This document shows positions 13,487 through 17,806 of a stretch of DNA of 17,806 bases, in pieces. Below the pieces are notes generated by a model that was not told the DNA's origin, did no database searches, and was given only the letters and a program-made list of their open reading frames with translations. The translations under genes were made by a program, and so were the position numbers. Where the stretch lies: assembly GCF_039912695.1 (NCBI RefSeq), contig NZ_JBDSPJ010000020.1:1-17806 (forward strand), read 5' to 3'. The first letter of the stretch is position 1, and each line of letters opens with the position of its first letter. Source of the stretch: Pseudolysinimonas_A sp039912695 (lineage in GTDB: Bacteria > Actinomycetota > Actinomycetes > Actinomycetales > Microbacteriaceae).

Positions 13487-14677
13487 TTAGAGCAGCAGCG
13501 CGAGGGCGGCAAGCCCCACCGTGAGCGGCGCGACGATCACGCCGAGCAGCGCGTAGCGCCGCCACGGGAACGACACCTCCAACGCTGTCAGACGCCGATG
13601 CCACAGCAACGTCGCGAGTGAGGCCCAGGGGGTGATGAGCGGCCCGGCATTGACCCCGACGAGCAGGGCCGCGATGCGTTGCGGAGAACCGGCGACCGGC
13701 TCGAGGGCGAGGTAGGCGGGCAGGTTGTCGATCGCATTGGCGCCGATCGCGCCGGAGTAGGCGAGTCGCAGGAGTGCGCCGGCATCCTCACCCTGTCCTG
13801 CGACCGTGGCTAGCACTGCTGACAAGCCGAGCGCGTGCCCAGCCTCAACGGCCAGAAACAGCCCACCCGCGAAGACCACGAGCTGCCACGGGATGAGGCC
13901 AACCCGCAGCGACTTCCGCCGACGCACCAGGAACACGACCGCCAGCAGCACCGCGGCGACGCTGGCGGGAATCCAGACCGGAACACCGGTCAGCAGTGCG
14001 GGGATCAGCAGGGCAACGACGCCCCCTGCCGCGATCAGCAGCGGCCGGTCGGACGCCGGGGTGACGACAGCGCGCTCGTAGCGACGAAACAGTTCGCGCC
14101 GAAAGACGATCAGGATGACCCCGCACGGCACGAGCACGGCCACCAGCGCCGCAGGTGCCATCAGCGCGGCGAAGCGTCCTGGGTCCTGGAATCCGAGGGC
14201 GTGCTGGGCCAGCAGGTTGGTGAGGTTCGAGACCGGCAGCAGCAGCGAACCGGTGTTCGCGAGCCACACCGCCGTCAGGGCGAACGGCAACGGTGAGAGC
14301 CCGTTGTGCCGCGCAACGAGCACGACGACGGGAGTCAGCAGAACGGCCGTCGTGTCGAGGGACAGAAACACTGTGCTCGCGACTGCCAGCAGTGCGAGGA
14401 GCACCCAGAGCAGCCAGGCGCGCCCGAGTCCGATCCGGGCGAGGCGTTCGGCGACCCCGATAAACACCCCGGCTTCGTCAGCGAGCTCCGCGACGACGGT
14501 CACGGCGACAGCGAACAACAGGACCGGCCACACCCTCGCTCCGACGCCGAGGGCATCCGAAACGGGCAGGATGCCCACTGCGATCGCCACGCCGCCGAGC
14601 GCCAGCAGCGTGAGGCCGATCAGGGCGAGGGCGGTCTGTGTGCTCGGGCCCCCGCGGGGTGGGCGCCCGTCCTTCAT
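13487..14677 (-). CDS. ArsB/SLC13-type ion transporter superfamily permease
   Basis: A 396-residue membrane protein with about ten to eleven hydrophobic segments. Diagnostic stretches match ArsB-type carriers: SLDTTAVLLTPVVV near 105-118, ANTGSLLLPVSNLTNLLA in the middle of the chain, and IDNLPAYLA plus VGVNAGPLITPWASLATLLW near the C-terminus, which mirror the two inverted-repeat substrate loops of the ion transporter superfamily. The best guess is arsenite/antimonite or another oxyanion efflux, but there is no arsR, arsC or acr3 gene beside it. The ATG at 14677 is preceded at 6 nt by TAGCGT with no Shine-Dalgarno, suggesting a leaderless mRNA. It shares a 41-bp divergent promoter region with the DUF2510 gene. 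Confidence 0.85.
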   Translation of the reverse strand: MKDGRPPRGGPSTQTALALIGLTLLALGGVAIAVGILPVSDALGVGARVWPVLLFAVAVTVVAELADEAGVFIGVAERLARIGLGRAWLLWVLLALLAVASTVFLSLDTTAVLLTPVVVLVARHNGLSPLPFALTAVWLANTGSLLLPVSNLTNLLAQHALGFQDPGRFAALMAPAALVAVLVPCGVILIVFRRELFRRYERAVVTPASDRPLLIAAGGVVALLIPALLTGVPVWIPASVAAVLLAVVFLVRRRKSLRVGLIPWQLVVFAGGLFLAVEAGHALGLSAVLATVAGQGEDAGALLRLAYSGAIGANAIDNLPAYLALEPVAGSPQRIAALLVGVNAGPLITPWASLATLLWHRRLTALEVSFPWRRYALLGVIVAPLTVGLAALALLL

Positions 14678-14718
14678 GCCTCGACGCTACCCGCGCCGGT
14701 GCGTTCTAAAGTGTCACC
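14678..14718. promoter_or_regulatory. Compact divergent leaderless promoters (ArsB-like / DUF2510)
   Basis: Minus-strand TAGCGT (plus 14684-14689) is 6 nt from the ATG at 14677, and plus-strand TAAAGT (14707-14712) is 6 nt from the ATG at 14719. The hexamers are separated by exactly 17 nt, so each occupies the -35 slot of the other. No ribosome binding site precedes either start. Confidence 0.5.
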
Positions 14719-15354
14719 ATGAGTACACAGGGAACTCCGCCGGCCCCGGCCGGGTGGTACGCCGACCCCGAGAACCCGGCTCGCGGGCGGTTCTGGGACG
14801 GAAACGGCTGGACGCAGCAGTTCCACAATCCGGGTGAGCCGTACTCCACGACGCCGGAGTTGACGGCACCCGAGGGAACCGAGTGGAATACGCCCTGGAT
14901 TTGGTGGATCGTCGCGCTGCCGGTCATCCCGAGTCTGATGGTGCTGTTCGTGCCCTGGGGGTCGATCTTTGACATCGACCCCACCGCCTCCAGCCCGTCT
15001 GTGGCGATGCGAAACGTCTTCGCCATCTTTCTCTCGCCGTTCTACTGGGGTGCGCTTGCGCTGAGCCCGGTGGTTTACGGTCTGAGCGCGCTGTTTGCGT
15101 ATCGCGACTATCGGGTTCTGATGTCGAGGGGCGTACCGCGACCGTTCCACTGGGCTTTCGTGTTCATCGCCGCCTATGTGTACGTGATCGGCCGCTCGGT
15201 CGTCGTGCATCGTCGCACCGGTCGTGGTCACGCGCCGATCTGGGCCGAGATCGGCGTTTTCGTGCTCGCGATCGCGATCTCCGTCGTGGTCACCGTGATG
15301 CTCTTCAGCGGCTTCGCCCACCTGGTGAACGGACTGCACGGCTCGCGGGTCTGA
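14719..15354 (+). CDS. DUF2510-domain membrane protein
   Basis: A 211-residue actinobacterial-type protein. Residues 10-35 are a DUF2510 module (PAGWYADPENPARGRFWDGN followed by GWTQQ), a short Trp-rich cytoplasmic domain common in actinobacterial membrane proteins. Four hydrophobic segments follow, at about 57-78, 98-122, 138-160 and 172-198, joined by short basic loops. No catalytic motif is visible, and the role of the module is unknown. The ATG at 14719 has a -10-like TAAAGT 6 nt upstream, consistent with leaderless translation. A 6-bp G/C hairpin (15360-15375) follows the stop. Confidence 0.85.
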   Translation: MSTQGTPPAPAGWYADPENPARGRFWDGNGWTQQFHNPGEPYSTTPELTAPEGTEWNTPWIWWIVALPVIPSLMVLFVPWGSIFDIDPTASSPSVAMRNVFAIFLSPFYWGALALSPVVYGLSALFAYRDYRVLMSRGVPRPFHWAFVFIAAYVYVIGRSVVVHRRTGRGHAPIWAEIGVFVLAIAISVVVTVMLFSGFAHLVNGLHGSRV

Positions 15355-15359
15355 TCTTC

Positions 15360-15375
15360 GCCGCCGCTCGGCGGC
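15360..15375 (+). terminator. Short G/C hairpin after the DUF2510 gene
   Basis: GCCGCC-GCTC-GGCGGC forms a 6-bp stem with a tetraloop 5 nt after the stop codon. There is no T-run, so termination is uncertain. Confidence 0.35.
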
Positions 15376-15394
15376 CAAGGTCGCGGGTGGGCCG

Positions 15395-15406
15395 CAGAAT
15401 ATGACC
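15395..15406 (+). promoter_or_regulatory. Probable leaderless promoter of the DHA2 transporter
   Basis: CAGAAT (15395-15400) is 6 nt before the second in-frame ATG at 15407. That spacing matches the other leaderless starts and favours 15407 over the ATG at 15401. Confidence 0.4.
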
Positions 15407-16996
15407 ATGTCGAGTACCACACCCGCGGTCGGCGCTGACCGTATGCGCTGGATCGCCCTGCTCACCGTCAGTCTTGCCGTCTCGCTGATCATCGTGGATT
15501 CCACGATCATCAACGTCGCGATCCCCAAGATCGTTGACGAGCTGCACATCACCTCCACCCAGGTGCAGTGGGTGCAGGAGAGCTACACCCTGGTGTTCGC
15601 CGCGCTGTTGCTGACGCTGGGCAGCCTCGCCGACCGGATCGGGCGTCGGCGTCTCCTCGCGATCGGCGTCGTCATCTTCGTGATCGCGAGCATTGTGGCC
15701 GCGCTAGCACCGTCCGGTGAGGCGCTGATTGCCTCCCGTGTCGTGCAGGGCGTCGGCGGCGCGATCATCTTGCCCACCTCGCTCGCGGTGCTCAATGCGA
15801 CGTTCCAAGGCCGCGAGCGGGGTATCGCCTTCGCGGTGTGGGGGTCGACAATTGGCGGGATGGCGGCGGTCGGCCCGCTCCTCGGTGGATGGTTGACCGA
15901 GTACTACTCCTGGCGCTGGGCGTTCGGAATCAACGTGCCGATCGGCATCCTGATTCTGGTGGGCATCATCTTTGTGGTGCGCGAATCGCGGGCCGCGCAG
16001 CCGGATCGGTTGGATCCGGTGGGCGCTCTGCTGTCAATCGTGTTGTTCGGATCGCTCGTCTTCGGTCTGATCGAGGGGCGAACCTACGGCTGGTGGTTGA
16101 GCGACACCCCGCCCGGCTTCTGGACGTTCGACCTGTCGCCAATCCCGTTCGTCTTCGCGCTCACGGTGATTGCGCTGGTGGCGTTCCTGCTCTGGGGCGG
16201 AGTGCGCCGCCGTCGTGGCCTGTCGAGCATGGTGGCGCCCGACCTGTTCGCGATCGGATCGTTTCGCGGCGGCAACATCGTCGCGCTGATCGTCTCGCTC
16301 GGCGAGTTCGGAATCATCCTGTCGCTGCCGCTCTGGTTGCAAAACGTGGTCGGCTTCGGAGCTCTCGGCACCGGTCAGGTGCTGCTCGCGCTCGCGATCG
16401 GCGCCTTCATCGCCTCGGGGCTCGCGGGGGCGTTCGGCTCGAAATTTGCTCCGGTCTGGATCGTGCGCGCCGGAATCCTGCTCGAGATCGTCGGTCTGGT
16501 GGTCATTGCTCTCGTGATCACAGTTGACACCCCGTGGTGGCAGACCTGCATCGGGTTGCTGATCTACGGTCTCGGCGTCGGGTTCGCGACCGCTCAGTTG
16601 ACGGGGGTGATCTTGGTCGACGTGCCGGTGGATCGCAGCGGTGCCGCCTCGGCGACCCAGAGCACCGCCCGACAGGTGGGCTCGGCGCTCGGGATTGCGA
16701 TCCTCGGCACCGTGCTGTTCACCTCCCTCGGCACCGTGCTCGCCGACAGATTGCCGGCCACGATGCCGGCGAACGTTCGCACCCAGATCGTGGATGCCGT
16801 GGTGAACAGCGCAGGGTCGGCGATTGCCAGCTTCGACCCCGCTTCGCCGGAAGCTGTTGCCGCGCGCGAAGCTTTCAGCGAAGCCACTCGCGCGTCGGCG
16901 TTCACCGCTGCGGGCTTCCTCGGGGTCGGGTTGGTGGCAACGGCATCCCTCGGACGAGGTCGAAAGCGACCGGCGAACGTCAGTGGTTCGGCGTAA
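15407..16996 (+). CDS. DHA2-family major facilitator drug:H+ antiporter (EmrB/QacA type)
   Basis: A 529-residue transporter with 14 predicted helices that would export hydrophobic drugs or metabolites using the proton gradient. Helix 1 contains LIIVDSTIINVAIPKI with the membrane Asp typical of DHA2 (motif D1). The next elements are WVQESYTLVFAALLLTLGSLADRIGRRRL (motif A spans its end; listed here in two parts, WVQESY and GSLADRIGRRRL), RVVQGVGGAIILP (motif B) and GPLLGGWLTEYYSWRWAF (motif C, antiporter signature). The C-terminal half carries ATQSTARQVGSALGIAI. The start is placed at 15407 because of the CAGAAT spacing; ATG 15401 would add two residues. No TetR- or MarR-type regulator is adjacent. 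The gene is followed by a small-peptide unit on the same strand that has its own promoter. Confidence 0.92.
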   Translation: MSSTTPAVGADRMRWIALLTVSLAVSLIIVDSTIINVAIPKIVDELHITSTQVQWVQESYTLVFAALLLTLGSLADRIGRRRLLAIGVVIFVIASIVAALAPSGEALIASRVVQGVGGAIILPTSLAVLNATFQGRERGIAFAVWGSTIGGMAAVGPLLGGWLTEYYSWRWAFGINVPIGILILVGIIFVVRESRAAQPDRLDPVGALLSIVLFGSLVFGLIEGRTYGWWLSDTPPGFWTFDLSPIPFVFALTVIALVAFLLWGGVRRRRGLSSMVAPDLFAIGSFRGGNIVALIVSLGEFGIILSLPLWLQNVVGFGALGTGQVLLALAIGAFIASGLAGAFGSKFAPVWIVRAGILLEIVGLVVIALVITVDTPWWQTCIGLLIYGLGVGFATAQLTGVILVDVPVDRSGAASATQSTARQVGSALGIAILGTVLFTSLGTVLADRLPATMPANVRTQIVDAVVNSAGSAIASFDPASPEAVAAREAFSEATRASAFTAAGFLGVGLVATASLGRGRKRPANVSGSA

Positions 16997-17041
16997 CCTG
17001 GTGGTAGCCGCGACACGCCGAAAAACACCATATGTAGGGGA

Positions 17042-17081
17042 ATGACATTCGTGTGATTCGCGATATATAGTGGTGATTCAC
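17042..17081 (+). promoter_or_regulatory. Near-consensus promoter of the small-peptide gene with GTGATTC repeats
   Basis: ATGACA (17042-17047, five of six matches to TTGACA) and TATAGT (17066-17071, five of six to TATAAT) are 18 nt apart, the best promoter match in the window, set in an unusually A/T-rich patch. GTGATTC occurs twice, at 17053-17059 and 17073-17079, exactly 20 bp apart on either side of the -10. The second is part of the perfect dyad GTGATTCAC. A regulator contacting one DNA face is plausible. Confidence 0.65.
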
Positions 17082-17101
17082 GCGGCGGACACCTCGCCGC
17101 G
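17081..17101 (+). other. 5' UTR hairpin of the small-peptide transcript
   Basis: CGCGGCG (17081-17087) and CGCCGCG (17095-17101) pair perfectly around GACACCT. With a start near 17078 this stem sits at the extreme 5' end of the mRNA and may protect it from decay. It leaves AGGAG at 17115-17119 free. Confidence 0.5.
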
Positions 17102-17125
17102 GGGGAACAGACTTAGGAGTAAGCC

Positions 17126-17206
17126 ATGAACGACGTCGACACCGTTGGGGGCTACTCGGTGCCGGTCGATCCGATGGACGACCTGCAGTGCGAGAGCTGC
17201 CAGTAG
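17126..17206 (+). CDS. 26-residue acidic peptide ending in QCESCQ
   Basis: I do not recognise this peptide. It begins MNDVDTVGGYSVPV and ends DPMDDLQCESCQ. It has six acidic residues and no Lys, Arg or His, with a Gly-Gly-Tyr near the start and a CxxC pair two residues from the C-terminus. No hydrophobic stretch or signal peptide is present. Evidence that it is real is in the surroundings: a near-consensus promoter (17042-17071), a stable 5' hairpin, AGGAG 6 nt before the ATG, and a terminator-like hairpin 30 nt after the stop, together making a compact monocistronic unit. The length, acidic N-terminal part and Cys/Ser tail resemble precursors of ribosomally made modified peptides, but no modification enzyme is in the window. 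Alternatives are a metal-binding microprotein, a cysteine-sensing leader peptide, or a chance reading frame in a small RNA. Confidence 0.6.
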   Translation: MNDVDTVGGYSVPVDPMDDLQCESCQ

Positions 17207-17237
17207 TACCGCTTTTTACCAGGCGCACCACAGCACT

Positions 17238-17281
17238 TCGAGGCCCCGATTGACTTGAGTCGTCGGGGTCTCGATCATTTA
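17238..17281 (+). terminator. Terminator-like hairpin after the small-peptide gene
   Basis: TCGAGGCCCCGA (17238-17249) pairs with TCGGGGTCTCGA (17263-17274) over 12 bp, including one G-U, with a 13-nt loop. It is followed by TCATTTAAC, a weak T-run. It separates the peptide unit from the dehydratase gene. Confidence 0.65.
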
Positions 17282-17327
17282 ACAAGCGCCGAGTACCGAC
17301 GGCAGCGAGGGGTGCTGAAGGGGTCGG

Positions 17328-17339
17328 TAGGCTTCACTC
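17328..17339 (+). promoter_or_regulatory. Probable leaderless promoter of the HadA-like gene
   Basis: TAGGCT (17328-17333) is 6 nt before the GTG at 17340, and no ribosome binding site is present. No clear -35 is visible. Confidence 0.4.
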
Positions 17340-17789
17340 GTGCCGGTGAACCCCGCGATCGAAGGTCGCAGCTATCCGCCGACCGCGTCGTATCTGGTCG
17401 GTCGCGAGAAGATTCGCGAGTTCGCCCGCGCCGTGCTCGCGACGCACCCGACCCACTTCGATGTGGCGGCCGCGCGCGCGGCCGGTTATGCCGATCTGGT
17501 CGCACCTCCAACGTTCGGCATCGTGATCACCGAGGCGACGCTGCGCCAGTTGCTCGATGACCCCGAGGCGGGAGTCGACTTCACCCGGGTCGTGCACGGC
17601 GACCAGCGCTTCACCTACACGCGTCCGGTGGTGGCCGGAGACGAACTGACCGCGACCCTCACGGTGACCAACGTCAAGACCTTGGGCGGCAACTCGATGG
17701 TGACGGCCGAATCGAACGTGACCGACGCATCCGGAGCCCACGTGGTCACCGCGGTGTCCACCCTCGTCGTGAGGGGGGAAGACTCGTGA
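17340..17789 (+). CDS. MaoC-like dehydratase, N-terminal hot-dog domain (HadA-like)
   Basis: A 149-residue single hot-dog domain protein of the FAS1-like dehydratase (MaoC N-terminal) family. In mycobacteria the homologous HadA is the non-catalytic partner that binds the acyl chain, paired with the catalytic HadB in 3-hydroxyacyl-ACP dehydration. Matching features are Y-x-V-G-REKIREFARAV, HFDVAAARAAGYADLVAPPTF, the VHGDQRFTYTRPVVAGDEL stretch and the SNVTDASGAHVVTAVSTLV strand. The GTG at 17340 fits both the family N-terminus and a leaderless promoter. Its stop overlaps the next start in GTGA (17786-17789), so the two genes are coupled, as expected for a dehydratase heterodimer. Microbacteriaceae make no mycolates, so the substrate here is probably an ordinary acyl chain; that is inference. 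Confidence 0.88.
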   Translation: MPVNPAIEGRSYPPTASYLVGREKIREFARAVLATHPTHFDVAAARAAGYADLVAPPTFGIVITEATLRQLLDDPEAGVDFTRVVHGDQRFTYTRPVVAGDELTATLTVTNVKTLGGNSMVTAESNVTDASGAHVVTAVSTLVVRGEDS

Positions 17790-17806
17790 GCACGCCGCCG
17801 ACTTCC
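17786..17806 (+). CDS. Start of a coupled downstream gene, truncated by the window (probably HadB-like MaoC dehydratase)
   Basis: Only seven codons are visible (MSTPPTS). The GTG at 17786 overlaps the upstream stop by 4 nt, and GAGGGGGGA at 17771-17779 is a suitable ribosome binding site. The product is inferred from the usual hadA-hadB order. Confidence 0.6.

Noticed and set aside
12286..13512. Minus-strand 408-codon frame opposite the APC/DUF389 junction
   Set aside because: Its composition is Arg/Asp/Gln-rich low-complexity, and the sense strand carries convincing membrane proteins.
17081..17101. The 5' hairpin as a terminator of the upstream DHA2 gene
   Set aside because: It lies downstream of a near-consensus promoter, has no T-run, and is followed by a ribosome binding site and reading frame.

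Overview
The window looks like chromosome from a high-GC Gram-positive actinobacterium, most likely a member of the Microbacteriaceae. The grounds are G/C-rich third codon positions, several starts that look leaderless, tRNA genes without an encoded CCA end, a DUF2510 membrane protein, and a HadA-like MaoC dehydratase at the right edge. The first 1.9 kb has a more extreme G/C bias, and its two GH13 genes resemble Solirubrobacterales-type proteins. It may be transferred DNA or an assembly join. That lineage reading is inference from sequence feel, with no search behind it.

Layout: 1-3783 carries three glycoside hydrolase family 13 genes: a 3' fragment of a trehalose-synthase-like enzyme that appears to lack the end of its catalytic barrel, a complete alpha-glucosidase on the minus strand, and a complete cyclomaltodextrinase/maltodextrin-glucosidase-like enzyme on the plus strand. 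tRNA-Thr(GGT) and tRNA-Met(CAT) follow at 3856-4047, then a divergent pair made of a flavodoxin-like NAD(P)H:FMN reductase and a three-helix membrane protein with a distinctive CNIGPAEI motif.

The central block (5331-10381) is a sugar or sugar-acid module: an L-fuconate dehydratase with all expected active-site residues, a convergent FadR-type GntR repressor, and a divergent ribose/fructose-type ABC importer in the order permease, single-domain ATPase, lipoprotein binding protein. It is closed by a strong intrinsic terminator. Several inverted repeats in the fucD promoter and in the gntR/permease intergenic region are likely operators. The natural model is one regulator controlling uptake and dehydration of one substrate, although the other enzymes of the fuconate route are not in the window.

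From 10569 to 13482 an APC-superfamily transporter with a long cytoplasmic tail is translationally coupled to a DUF389 membrane protein. An ArsB-like permease converges on it and is divergent from a DUF2510 membrane protein, followed by a 14-helix DHA2 drug transporter. At 17042-17275 lies a compact self-contained unit: a near-consensus promoter, a 5' hairpin, a good ribosome binding site, a 26-codon acidic peptide ending QCESCQ, and a terminator hairpin. This is the most novel-looking item here. A HadA-like dehydratase and the first codons of its coupled downstream gene end the window.

A recurrent feature is a TAnnnT-like -10 hexamer placed 6 (once 7) nt before the start codon of many monocistronic genes, as expected for leaderless transcripts; genes inside operons instead have clear Shine-Dalgarno sequences.
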